Source: Okeania sp. KiyG1 (lineage in GTDB: Bacteria; Cyanobacteriota; Cyanobacteriia; Cyanobacteriales; Microcoleaceae). From it: DNA of 64,000 bases. The notes under the pieces were generated by a model. It was given only the letters and a program-made list of their open reading frames with translations, was not told the DNA's origin and ran no database searches. A program made the translations under genes and the position numbers. Below are positions 1-8,116 of the stretch, piece after piece; positions within the stretch are counted from its first letter, which is position 1, and the number at the start of each line of letters is the position of its first letter. The stretch covers positions 1 through 64,000 of the forward strand of contig NZ_BLZO01000072.1 of NCBI RefSeq assembly GCF_014132355.1, read 5' to 3'.

Positions 1-489
1 GATACCAAGAGGGAATAACGGTATATTCAGTGTTCTGTAATTCTGGGTCTTTTTGCCAGAGTTGATCGAGTAGTCTAAAGCTAGAACCGCTAGTACTGAT
101 AGAATATTGAGGATAAAGTGGCAGAATTACTAATCTTTCTATTTGGTCGCGCTTAATTCTAGCGAGAGCTTCTTCTGTAAAAGGATGCCAGTAACGCATT
201 CCTATATAAGTTTGAACTGTTAATCCTTTTTCTTCTAACTGTTTTTCGATCGCTAAACCTTGCTGTTCGGTAATGGATCTTAATGGAGAACCACCGCCAA
301 TTTCTTTATAATTTTCCTGAGACTTTTGAAAGCGTAGGGTGGAAATTAGCCATGCTAAAGGCTTTGCAACCAAGGAAAGGGCAAACGAATAATTTCTGGG
401 TCAGAAAATAAGTTGAATAGAAAGGGGCGAACATCTTCTAGTTGTTCTGGCCCACCTAAATTAAGTAATAAAACTCCAACACGACTCAT
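1..489 (-). CDS. hemH: Ferrochelatase, N-terminal part, with one frameshift
   Basis: Inserts ferrous iron into protoporphyrin IX, the last step of heme synthesis. Reading from the ATG at 489, the protein opens with the family N-terminus ([20 protein letters not shown]) and continues with [28 protein letters not shown] and [15 protein letters not shown], all typical ferrochelatase segments. The gene runs off the left edge, so only about 160 codons are visible. The frame breaks at the short T run at 363-365: one extra base would turn WLQSL-stop into [11 protein letters not shown], the expected sequence. A broken hemH would be expected to be lethal unless a second copy exists, so a base-calling error is the simplest reading. 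The family assignment is firm. Confidence 0.88.
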
Positions 490-594
490 TGTATTTACAA
501 GGCTCCCATTTTAATATTTGTTACTAAATTTAACATATTAATATTTTCTTAAGTATATTTTCCAAGGAGTTAAGAGTCAACTACTAGCCCAAAA

Positions 595-735
595 TTAACG
601 AAGTCAGAAGTCAGTAGGGGCGAATGGCCATTCGCCCGTACAGAAGTTATTTTTGTAACGGGGATTTGAGCAAGTCTCCAAAAATATTTCGCCAGTCAAG
701 GCGGGGTTGCGCGACCCAATTATTTTGATAAAATT
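595..735 (+). repeat. Dispersed composite repeat with GGCGAATGGCCATTCGCC hairpin
   Basis: The segment has a GAAGTCAGAAGTCAG tract, a GGCGAATGGCCATTCGCC palindrome, a TTATTTTTGTAACGGGGATT block and a second hairpin ending in GGTTGCGCGACCC. The same order recurs inverted at 28545-28680 and again at 36378-36740, where another element interrupts it. It sits between the divergent hemH and methyltransferase genes. The 490-816 interval holds no gene; 740-805 is a tandem array of a TTTTGACTTTTAAC-like unit. Confidence 0.75.
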
Positions 736-816
736 TATACACTTTTAATTTTTGACTTTTAACTTTTGACTTTTAATTTTTGACTTTTAACTTTTAACTT
801 TTGACTTATTAATCTC

Positions 817-1455
817 ATGGCAACAATTTTCAGAGACTGGAGCTACAAATATCAATGGTTATATGACGGTATTTCCCGTTTAGCAGCTCTTAGTGTTGGC
901 GGAGAAACTAAGTTTCGCCAACTAGCTTTACAAGGTTTAACTATTGGGCAAAATACTCAGATACTTGACCTTTGTTGTGGTAGTGGTCAAGCAACTAATT
1001 TTCTGGTTAAATACTCTCAAAATGTTACAGGATTAGATGCTTCTCCACTATCAATAAATAGAGCTAAAAAAAATGTACCATCGGCTAGATATGTAGAGGC
1101 ATTTGCTGAGGATATGCCATTCTCAAATAATCAATTTGATTTAGTACATACCAGTGCTGCTTTACATGAGATGAATTCTGAACAATTACGGCAAATTATC
1201 CAAGAAGTTTACCGCATTCTTAAACCAGGTGGTATTTTTACTTTTGTTGATTTTCATCGTCCGATAAATATTCTTTTTTGGCCTGGGTTTGCCATATTTT
1301 TATTGTTATTTGAAACTGAAACTTCTTGGGATTTTATTAATACAAATATATTGGAATTATTGAAAGAAGTAGGGTTTAATTTAGTAGATACTAACTCACC
1401 TAAACCTGTTTTATATGCTGGTGGTAGTCTGCAAGTAGTTCAAGTTCAAAAATAA
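817..1455 (+). CDS. Class I SAM-dependent methyltransferase
   Basis: A 212-residue Methyltransf_11/25-type enzyme. Motif I is ILDLCCGSGQATNFL (about residues 48-62), followed by the acidic loop VTGLDAS, motif II DLVHTSAALHEM and motif III/post III RILKPGGIFTFVDFH. The length fits a stand-alone small-molecule methyltransferase. The ATG at 817 is the first start after the tandem repeat upstream. No neighbour points to the substrate: hemH is divergent upstream and repeats follow. The fold assignment is strong and the substrate is unknown. Confidence 0.85.
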   Translation: MATIFRDWSYKYQWLYDGISRLAALSVGGETKFRQLALQGLTIGQNTQILDLCCGSGQATNFLVKYSQNVTGLDASPLSINRAKKNVPSARYVEAFAEDMPFSNNQFDLVHTSAALHEMNSEQLRQIIQEVYRILKPGGIFTFVDFHRPINILFWPGFAIFLLLFETETSWDFINTNILELLKEVGFNLVDTNSPKPVLYAGGSLQVVQVQK

Positions 1456-1467
1456 AGTTTCTGTAGG

Positions 1468-1520
1468 CATTTCCTACGGACTGCTGCGCAAACAGCGGTC
1501 AGCTATCAGCTATCAGCGCT
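1468..1520 (+). repeat. IS66-type MITE end fragment
   Basis: Resembles the GTAAGCATTTCCTGCGGA end family described at 6436-6692: a GTAGGCATTTCCTACGGA start, then CTGCTGCGCAAACAGC and AGCTATCAGC repeats. Only one end is present, so it is a degraded copy. Confidence 0.55.
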
Positions 1521-1554
1521 CAAGTTTGCTTTTTCTCAGATTGATTTAATCAAG

Positions 1555-2090
1555 GACCATTTCTACTTTCAAATTTACCGAAAAATTGTGGTATAAAGCC
1601 TCCCCTTTTAAGGGTATAAAAAGCGGTTGTAGCGCAGCTTCCCGGAGGGTGGGATGGCGTTTTGCTCCGCAACATGTAAAGCGGAGCGGCTCTGATAAGA
1701 GCGGGTCTCCTCGCCATATCCATGAGACCAAGAGAAGAAAAAATTTCATGATTAGTCAATCCTCTTCTTTTAACCCACATTCCGCACCACAAAATGTAGT
1801 AGAAAAAATAAGTCAAAAGTCATGCATTCAAAAGTAAGAAGTAAGAAGTAAGAAGTAAATTATAGTGGTCAATAGGAGTCAAGGATTCAGTAAGTGTTTA
1901 TGCTGCCATAAGTAATCTGAGAATTTGACTCTCGATTGAGGTAAATGAAGATAATTTATATAGTATAAATACCTAAGCAAGCTACGGATTTTATACTTAT
2001 TTTTATGTGACAAATTGAAGTGCGGAATGTGGGTTTTAAAGGAGAGGTAATTCTAAATTCGCGCATTCTAAATTCTAAATTCTTGAATTA
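1555..2090 (-). repeat. Dispersed intergenic repeat (AAAGCCTCCCCTT / AAAGGAGAGGTAAT family), interrupted
   Basis: Begins with ACCGAAAAATTGTGGTATAA and AAAGCCTCCCCTTTTAAGGG, contains a GGCGAGGAGACC-type hairpin region (1650-1725), and ends with AAAGGAGAGGTAATTCT at 2037-2055. Other copies lie at 9355-9570, 16806-16985, 35355-35500, 42074-42215, 47645-47800 and 50095-50395. This copy is split by a 260-bp element at 1774-2033. Short ORFs across it are artefacts of the repeat. Confidence 0.75.
1774..2033. mobile_element. MITE-like element with 14-bp TIR and 6-bp target duplication
   Basis: Perfect terminal inverted repeats CCCACATTCCGCAC (1774-1787) and GTGCGGAATGTGGG (2020-2033). The flanks are TTTTAA on both sides (1768-1773 and 2034-2039). 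In the intact host repeat at 50335 the uninterrupted TTTTAAAGGAGAGG is present once, which confirms an insertion. There is no ORF of transposase size, so the element is non-autonomous. Confidence 0.85.
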
Positions 2091-2339
2091 TCTTGGATTT
2101 TGATTACTCAGCAAAATAATTCCGATTCCCATCAATATCCAAGTTCCTTCAAAACCAACATTAATCCGGTGAGTTTTTTCTCTACTTAATAAATACTGAA
2201 ATTCTCTATCTGATAATTCAAAAGCAGATTGTGCAAGTTGTTGATTAGCTTCAGTTAACCGCATAAAATCTAATGCTCCCCAATAGGTGGAGATACCAAC
2301 AACAAAAATACCAATTCCTTTACCAAGTATGCGAAACAT
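2088..2339 (-). CDS. Small two-helix membrane protein, last and only complete unit of a tandem array
   Basis: An 83-residue protein of unknown function. Residues 6-23 (GKGIGIFVVGISTYWGAL) and about 67-78 (TWILMGIGIILL) are hydrophobic and probably span the membrane; the middle (EANQQLAQSAFELSDREF) is an amphipathic helix. It looks like the original gene: it alone carries the unique C-terminus RINVGFEGTW...SNQNPR, while the five upstream units repeat only its first 57 codons. Each unit ends at the next unit's ATG. No family is recognised. Confidence 0.6.
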   Translation of the reverse strand: MFRILGKGIGIFVVGISTYWGALDFMRLTEANQQLAQSAFELSDREFQYLLSREKTHRINVGFEGTWILMGIGIILLSNQNPR

Positions 2340-2851
2340 ATGAGTTTTTCTCTACTTAATAAATACTGAAATTCTCTATCTGATAATTCAAAAGCAGATT
2401 GTGCAAGTTGTTGATTAGCTTCAGTTAATCGCATAAAATCTAATGCTCCCCAATATGCAGAGATACCAACAACAAAAATACCAATTCCTGTACCAAATAT
2501 GCGAAACATATGAGTTTTTTCTCTACTTAATAAATACTGAAATTCTCTATCTGATAATTCAAAAGCAGATTGTGCAAGTTGTTGATTAGCTTCAGTTAAC
2601 CGCATAAAATCTAATGCTCCCCAATAGGTGGAGATACCAACAACAAAAATACCAATTCCTTTACCAAATATGCGAAACATATGAGTTTTTTCTCTACTTA
2701 ATAAATACTGAAATTCTCTATCTGATAATTCAAAAGCAGATTGTGCAAGTTGTTGATTAGCTTCAGTTAACCGCATAAAATCTAATGCTCCCCAATAGGT
2801 GGAGATACCAACAACAAAAATACCAATTCCTTTACCAAATATGCGAAACAT
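2270..2851 (-). CDS. Fused repeat ORF: three tandem copies of the small membrane protein N-terminus
   Basis: Three 57-residue copies (MFRIFGKGIGIFVVGIS...LLSREKTH) joined in frame because two of the unit junctions have six T in GAGTTTTTTCTC, giving 171-bp units. After the third copy a five-T junction (170-bp unit) changes frame and the reading ends a few dozen codons later in out-of-frame repeat sequence. Whether this long form is made, or each unit is started at its own ATG, cannot be told from sequence. No separate ribosome site is obvious in front of the internal ATGs. Confidence 0.35.
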   Translation of the reverse strand: MFRIFGKGIGIFVVGISTYWGALDFMRLTEANQQLAQSAFELSDREFQYLLSREKTHMFRIFGKGIGIFVVGISTYWGALDFMRLTEANQQLAQSAFELSDREFQYLLSREKTHMFRIFGTGIGIFVVGISAYWGALDFMRLTEANQQLAQSAFELSDREFQYLLSREKLICFAYLVKELVFLLLVSPPIGEH

Positions 2852-3192
2852 ATGAGTTTTTCTCTACTTAATAAATACTGAAATTCTCTATCTGATAATT
2901 CAAAAGCAGATTGTGCAAGTTGTTGATTAGCTTCAGTTAACCGCATAAAATCTAATGCTCCCCAATATGCAGAGATACCAACAACAAAAATACCAATTCC
3001 TTTACCAAATATGCGAAACATATGAGTTTTTTCTCTACTTAATAAATACTGAAATTCTCTATCTGATAATTCAAAAGCAGATTGTGCAAGTTGTTGATTA
3101 GCTTCAGTTAACCGCATAAAATCTAATGCTCCCCAATATGCAGAGATACCAACAACAAAAATACCAATTCCTGTACCAAATATGCGAAGCAT
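2782..3192 (-). CDS. Fused repeat ORF: first two copies of the small membrane protein N-terminus
   Basis: The promoter-proximal part of the array, starting MLRIFGTGIGIF with the first unit differing from the others at residue 2. Two units are in frame, then a five-T junction shifts the frame and the ORF ends in shifted repeat sequence (LICFAYLVKEL). The leader upstream of 3192 is not repeated, so this is probably where transcription and the first translation start lie. Confidence 0.35.
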   Translation of the reverse strand: MLRIFGTGIGIFVVGISAYWGALDFMRLTEANQQLAQSAFELSDREFQYLLSREKTHMFRIFGKGIGIFVVGISAYWGALDFMRLTEANQQLAQSAFELSDREFQYLLSREKLICFAYLVKELVFLLLVSPPIGEH

Positions 3193-3455
3193 AATTAACT
3201 GTTAAAATTATATATTTAGTTAACTTGAGTTCAATTCTGATTATAGTCAAAATTCCCAAAATATTACAACATTTGTTTTTGAGAATTAAAAGGTAGCAAA
3301 ATTTTTCACTGGATGAAATCTAGTTTATTCTGTCTGTTAAAATTTATCATAATATTGTAGTTTGTAGGGTGAGTAAAAAAATAAAATTTATTGTTCTCAG
3401 CCAAAAAATTACTACTATAAAAAAACATGAAAATGCCAAAACCAAAGGTTGAACA

Positions 3456-6232
3456 ATGAACAGAAAAAGTTTAAGTTGGTTTGAACCAGGTAAATCATTT
3501 CAAAACATTAGTGAATGGCTAGAAAAAGCTAAAAATAAAATTCGGATTGCTACAGTTTTTTTACTATCAAAGGATGGAATTTAATCCGTCGTTATACTAA
3601 AGGTAAACAAACCTATCTTTTAGTTGGTTTAGATGACCCAGGAGCACAACGAGCAAGAATGGCTCTAATTCAAGAAATAATGCGAGATTTACGGACAGGA
3701 TTAGATAAAGATAGAAGAAAAGCAGTTATTGACCTTGTAGAAAAAATACAATCTCAGGAATTTGAAATTGTTGATGCTAGAGCAGCAGACCATCACAACA
3801 AACTTTATATTTCCGATGGAGAAGCAGCAATTCAAACCTCTTCAAATCTGACAGGAAAAGGTCTTTTGGAACAGGTTGAAGGTGGGAATATTATTAAGAA
3901 TAAAATTGAAATTGCTGCTTTAGTTAGAGAATTTGACGATTACTTTAATAAAGCTCAAGATTTAACTCAAGAACTTCTAGAGATTTTATTGAAATGGTTG
4001 AAGTTTGATACACCGTGGGATATTTATCTCAAAACTATGTTGGCTTTTGAAAATATACAACCTCCTAAAACTCGTTACACAAAAAAACCAGTTTCTTATC
4101 AAATTGATATGATTGCCCAAACATTAAGGCAAATGCGAGACTTTAATGGTTCAATGATAGTTGCATCAACTGGATTAGGAAAAACTGTTGTTGCTGTTCA
4201 TGTAGCTATACATTTAAAAGAAGAAGATTTGATTGACAATGTAATGATTATAGGACCGAAGGCAGTTTCTAGTAATTGGCAAAAAGAAATGCGAGAAGCA
4301 GGAATTTATTGTGAATTTTTTGTGCAAAAAATATTTGATAAGAAAAGTTCTGACGATGCTCATAGACTAGGGGTATTTGAAGAAATTTTAGAAGAGGTTG
4401 AACAGCAACGTTGGTTACTAATTATTGATGAGAGTCACGAATTTAGAAACCGTCATAAACAAAACTTGTTTAATATGATCAAAAATCCTCCAGAACGAAA
4501 GGCTTTTACTAGACTTAGAAAGTTAGTAGAAAAAGATAATGTTAAAGTTTTACTTCTGACAGGTTCTCCTTATGCTAAAGATATTAACAATATTAATAAC
4601 CAACTCTATCTTCTACCTCATACAGCTAATAATCCCCACAAATTTGACTATTTTTTGAGTGTTTTACCAAGTCATAGAGATTTATTTCATGAAGAAACTA
4701 AAAGTGTAAAAGTCTGGTCTGTTGAAAACACAGATGAATTTATAGAACTTTCAGTAGTGAGTCAATTAACAACTCCTCACGTTGCTAAATATTATGGTCA
4801 AAAGGATGAACAAGGAACTTATATAAACTTCGGCGATGAAAAACGTTATATTCCTCATGTAGTTCTTCACACTATCAATTTTCCACTAATTTTTGAAGCT
4901 AAATTAACTGAAGCGATAACCCAAGGATATTTCAAAGTTAATTCTAGAAATCCTATGTTTAAAGATGTATTTAACAAATTAGTAAAAGTTTCTTGGGCAA
5001 GTTCTCCTTTAGCACTTCAAGGAACCCTAGAAAGTATTGCGGATACTCCAGGAGGAGACAATAGTTATAAACTTGGCAAGCTAAAATTTAGTTTTTCTCG
5101 TGAAGATAGAGAAGAAATTTTAAGACCAATCATTACTAAGCTTAAAAATTTGAATTACAGTAATGATATAAAAATCATGGCTTTATCAATTATTCTTGGA
5201 CAAGCATTAGAAAATCAGCAAAAAGTAATTATTTTTTCGGAAAGAAGAGCAACTGTTATTTATCTATGTCAGAAGCTGAAATTAATACTTCCTTCTTTAA
5301 AGATTGCAGCTACTATTGAAGAAAGTGAAAGTGAAGAAAAATTCAAGATGAAGGATAGTCGAGAAATTGAAAAAATGATTAAACAATTTGCTCCTCATGC
5401 TAACAAAAAAGATGACGAATATTCAGAAAATCATGAGGTTTTTATTTCTACAGATGCTCATGGTGTGGGTATAAATATGCAAGATGCCTCAGTTGTAATT
5501 AATTATGATATTGATTGGACTCCTATTGGACCAGTACAAAGAGCAGGGAGAATTTTACGTTTCTGGCACTTACCTCGTACTGTGGAAATTTACACTTTTG
5601 TACCAACACTTACTAATCAAAATAAACCAACGACAATTAATTATGATTTAGTAGAAATTCAAAAGCGATGGAAAAATTTAATGTCTCGCCATCAAGAATC
5701 AAAAAAAGTGATTGACTTGCCTGTTTTAACTACAGAGGTAACACAAGAAGTAAATGTTTCTGAAATGGCATCTCAAGTCACAATTAAATCTGGAGAAATG
5801 GATTTGAATGCTCTGGCAAATTTAGAAATTTCTCCTTATTATCAACATACTGCTAAACTACAGCAAAATCGAGATTATGCTGAGACTTTGGCAGATGATT
5901 TAATTAGTAGTAAATTATCTTCAGATAAAGAACCTTTACTTTATATGCTACTGTTTCATCAAAACAAATATCATGGTATTTTTTACAATCCTAATACTAA
6001 TAATTTGACTGAGCCTGAAATTGTCACAGTCTTAAATAAAATTGCTTGTGATGAAAATACCCCAACAGCTAATGTTAATTACGATGAAATAGAAGCTCTA
6101 AGCAATATTTGTCTTGAGCTTTGGTGTGAGAATAATCAAGTTTCTCCAGATGATGTCGAGCGAATTTGTACCTTGTATCTTAAACCAGAAAGTGAAGAGG
6201 ATAATTTAACAGAATTACTATTGAAAAATTAA
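3456..6232 (+). CDS. PLD-like nuclease fused to an SF2 (SNF2-like) helicase, one frameshift
   Basis: A predicted DNA-processing enzyme, probably anti-mobile-element. From the ATG at 3456 the protein begins MNRKSLSWFEPGKSF and meets a stop near 3592. Adding one T to the seven-T run at 3556-3562 joins it to the long frame (open through 3659) and restores about 925 residues. The N-terminal phospholipase D-like domain has HHNKLYISDG...TSSNLTG. The helicase core has Walker A ASTGLGKT, DEAH-box variant IDESHEF, TGSPYAKD (motif III-like) and motif VI QRAGRILRFW. The C-terminal 200 residues are not recognised. PLD-helicase fusions occur in restriction-like systems, but no methylase is adjacent. The architecture is well supported; the defence role is inference. 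Confidence 0.8.
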
Positions 6233-6338
6233 TCCAATTAATCAGTTGGATTCTTCAACAATTAGCATACTTTTTGTAAGTACTTCCTGCAGAATGCTGC
6301 GCAAACAGGTATTAGCGGTCATAACTATTAGTTGACTA

Positions 6339-6730
6339 ATACCAGTTTTATATGAGGTTGCATAGAATGATGAAATTCATTAAATCTATCTATCTTTATC
6401 TACGCTTACCTGCGGTCAATTATGCTTTAAATATTGTAAGCATTTCCTGCGGACTGCTGCGCAAACAGCTATTAGCAGTCAGCTATTCCTAGGTCATGCG
6501 GAGCAAACAGCTTTTTAATAAATGAAGTAAGCATTTGCTTAACTTCTACGACATTTTTAACCCATAAATTGAAGCACAAGAACAGCAAGCTTAAATTGTC
6601 CACTAAAATTAATAAAGCTGTTTGCGCAGCATTCCGTAGGAATAGCTGATAGCTGACTGCTGTTTGCGCAGCATTCCGCAGGAAATGCTTACTAAATATT
6701 ATTCTATGCAGCTTCATTTCAATTTGGTAT
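6339..6730. mobile_element. MITE with ATACCA ends and long imperfect TIR
   Basis: The left end ATACCAGTTTTATATGAGG continues into TTGCATAGAATG. The right end, read on the other strand, is ATACCAAATTGAAATGAAG followed by CTGCATAGAATA. This gives an imperfect inverted repeat of about 30 bp that survived insertion of the inner element. Related ATACCAATTT ends occur at 15870 and 16066. Confidence 0.6.
6436..6692. mobile_element. IS66-type MITE, 257 bp, with perfect 8-bp target duplication
   Basis: The ends are GTAAGCATTTCCTGCGGA and its inverse TCCGCAGGAAATGCTTAC, flanked by TAAATATT on both sides (6428-6435 and 6693-6700). The body contains CTGCTGCGCAAACAGC blocks in both orientations. IS66-family elements characteristically start with GTAA and make 8-bp duplications, so this is probably mobilised by an IS66-type transposase elsewhere. 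The short minus ORF across it is an artefact. Confidence 0.85.
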
Positions 6731-6916
6731 AACAGCTCTTTTATAAGAAGCACTGCTTAGGTATTAGCTTTTATTTATACTTTTAGTTTTCGCTTCATCT
6801 GTCCATACTAATTTACTGTCTAGCATACAATGATTTAATAACTAATGGCTGATAGCTGACTGCTAAATGCTGAATGCTTAGTACTTTTGATTAAATTAAA
6901 CATCAATTAACTAAAG

Positions 6917-8053
6917 ATGACCAACCAAGTTTTAATTATAGGTGGATATGGCAGAATTGGTAGTAGTGTTGCTAGAGATTTAGCTACTTATACTGACTCA
7001 GAAATTACTATTACCGGACGTAAACCAGAAGCAAATATCAAAGAAATTCCTATTCCTGGTGTTAAATATTTAGCTCTAGATTTAACAGACAAAGAAAGAG
7101 TGAAAAATATTATTCATTCCTACAGTAAATCTTCAGAAAATTTAGTAATTCATTGTGCAGGTCCATTTCATCATCGCGATACTAATGTTCTGAAAAATTG
7201 CATCGAAGCTGGTGTTAATTATGTTGATGTTAGTGACTATCGAGGGTTTACTCGTAAAGCTTTAGAATATTCTGGAGCTGCGAAAAAAGCTGGAGTTACA
7301 GCAATTATTAATACAGGAATTTTTCCCGGAATTTCTAATAGTTTGGCTCGTCAATCAGTAGAACAATTTGATGAACCAGAGGAAATACATTTAAGTTATG
7401 TCGTAGGTGGTTCCGGTGGAGCGGGAGTAACAGTTATGCGGACTACTTTTTTAGGTTTACAAAATTATTTTGATGCCTGGATAAATGGTAAATGGCAATC
7501 TATTAAACCTTATAGCGATCGCCAAGTTATTGATTTTCCTAAACCCTACGGAAAAATAGGTGTTTACTGGTTTGATATGCCAGAATGTTTGACTTTGCCG
7601 ACTTCTTTTCCGGTGAAAACTGTAACTACAAAGTTTGGTTCATTTCCCGATTTTTATAATCATCTGACTTGGATGACTGCTCATTTATTTCCTGTTAGTT
7701 GGTTAAATAATTCATCGGTAATAGAATTTTTGTCTCAAGTCAGTTATAAAATGACTCAATTTACAGATAAATATAGTGGTACTGGTGTCGCAATACAAGC
7801 GAAAGTTATTGGTAAAAAGTCAGGGAAAAAAGCTGATTTTTGCTCATCAATCATACATAAAGATACTGCAACTGTTACAGGTATTGGTGCTGGAGGTATT
7901 GCCGAATTAATTTTGTCTGGGAAATTGAATAAACCGGGTGTTTGGTCTGTGGAAAATAGTTTGTCTACAGAATTATTTGAAGAGGTAATGAAAAGTCGAG
8001 GATTTGTGAAAATATGTGGTGATAAGTCTGTGGTTTATCAACTGGAAAGTTAG
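6917..8053 (+). CDS. Saccharopine-dehydrogenase-like NAD(P)-binding oxidoreductase
   Basis: A 378-residue protein with an N-terminal Rossmann fold: VLIIGGYGRIGSSVARDLA (residues 5-23), then ITGRKPEA and LVIHCAGPFH, as in the Sacchrp_dh_NADP family. The middle (INTGIFPGISNSLARQSVEQ and VVGGSGGAGVTVMRTTFLG) matches the related uncharacterised enzymes that replace the lysine-pathway proteins. The C-terminus ends LFEEVMKSRGFVKICGDKSVVYQ. A copy of exactly this C-terminal segment recurs at 10141-10236. The start at 6917 follows repeat DNA. The substrate is unknown. Confidence 0.8.
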   Translation: MTNQVLIIGGYGRIGSSVARDLATYTDSEITITGRKPEANIKEIPIPGVKYLALDLTDKERVKNIIHSYSKSSENLVIHCAGPFHHRDTNVLKNCIEAGVNYVDVSDYRGFTRKALEYSGAAKKAGVTAIINTGIFPGISNSLARQSVEQFDEPEEIHLSYVVGGSGGAGVTVMRTTFLGLQNYFDAWINGKWQSIKPYSDRQVIDFPKPYGKIGVYWFDMPECLTLPTSFPVKTVTTKFGSFPDFYNHLTWMTAHLFPVSWLNNSSVIEFLSQVSYKMTQFTDKYSGTGVAIQAKVIGKKSGKKADFCSSIIHKDTATVTGIGAGGIAELILSGKLNKPGVWSVENSLSTELFEEVMKSRGFVKICGDKSVVYQLES

Positions 8054-8116
8054 GGATATTTCGGTATAATTAATATTGTTGTAAATTCACTAGCCAGAAA
8101 GCTAGTTTGTAGAACT

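Larger units (their letters stand above)
2169..3192 (-). repeat. Six-unit tandem direct repeat, 170-171 bp per unit
   Basis: Unit starts, read from the minus-strand ATG, are at 3192, 3021, 2851, 2680, 2509 and 2339, giving spacings of 171, 170, 171, 171 and 170 bp. Units are nearly identical; the main differences are TGCAGAG versus GTGGAG (protein SAYWG or STYWG) and GTACC versus TTACC, plus five or six T at the junction. There are no spacers, so this is not a CRISPR array. The near-identity points to recent expansion or continuing homogenisation. Confidence 0.93.
6276..6881. mobile_element. Outer IS66-type MITE carrying nested elements
   Basis: The left end is GTAAGTACTTCCTGCAGAATG and the right end reads AATGCTGAATGCTTAG. 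The flanks TACTTTTT (6268-6275) and TACTTTTG (6882-6889) match at 7 of 8 bases, consistent with an aged 8-bp duplication. Inside lie a second element (6339-6730) and, within that, a third (6436-6692). The assignment is weaker than for the inner copy because the ends have diverged. Confidence 0.55.

Noticed and set aside
1546-1837. Overlapping short ORFs on both strands
   Set aside because: They follow the intergenic repeat and the inserted element, not protein-like sequence.
2088-3192. Possible CRISPR array because of regular repeats
   Set aside because: Units are 170-171 bp and contiguous with no variable spacers, and they encode protein.
6472-6753. 93-residue minus ORF
   Set aside because: Spans nested MITEs; its LFLRNAAQTA repeats are translations of the GCGCAAACAGC blocks.
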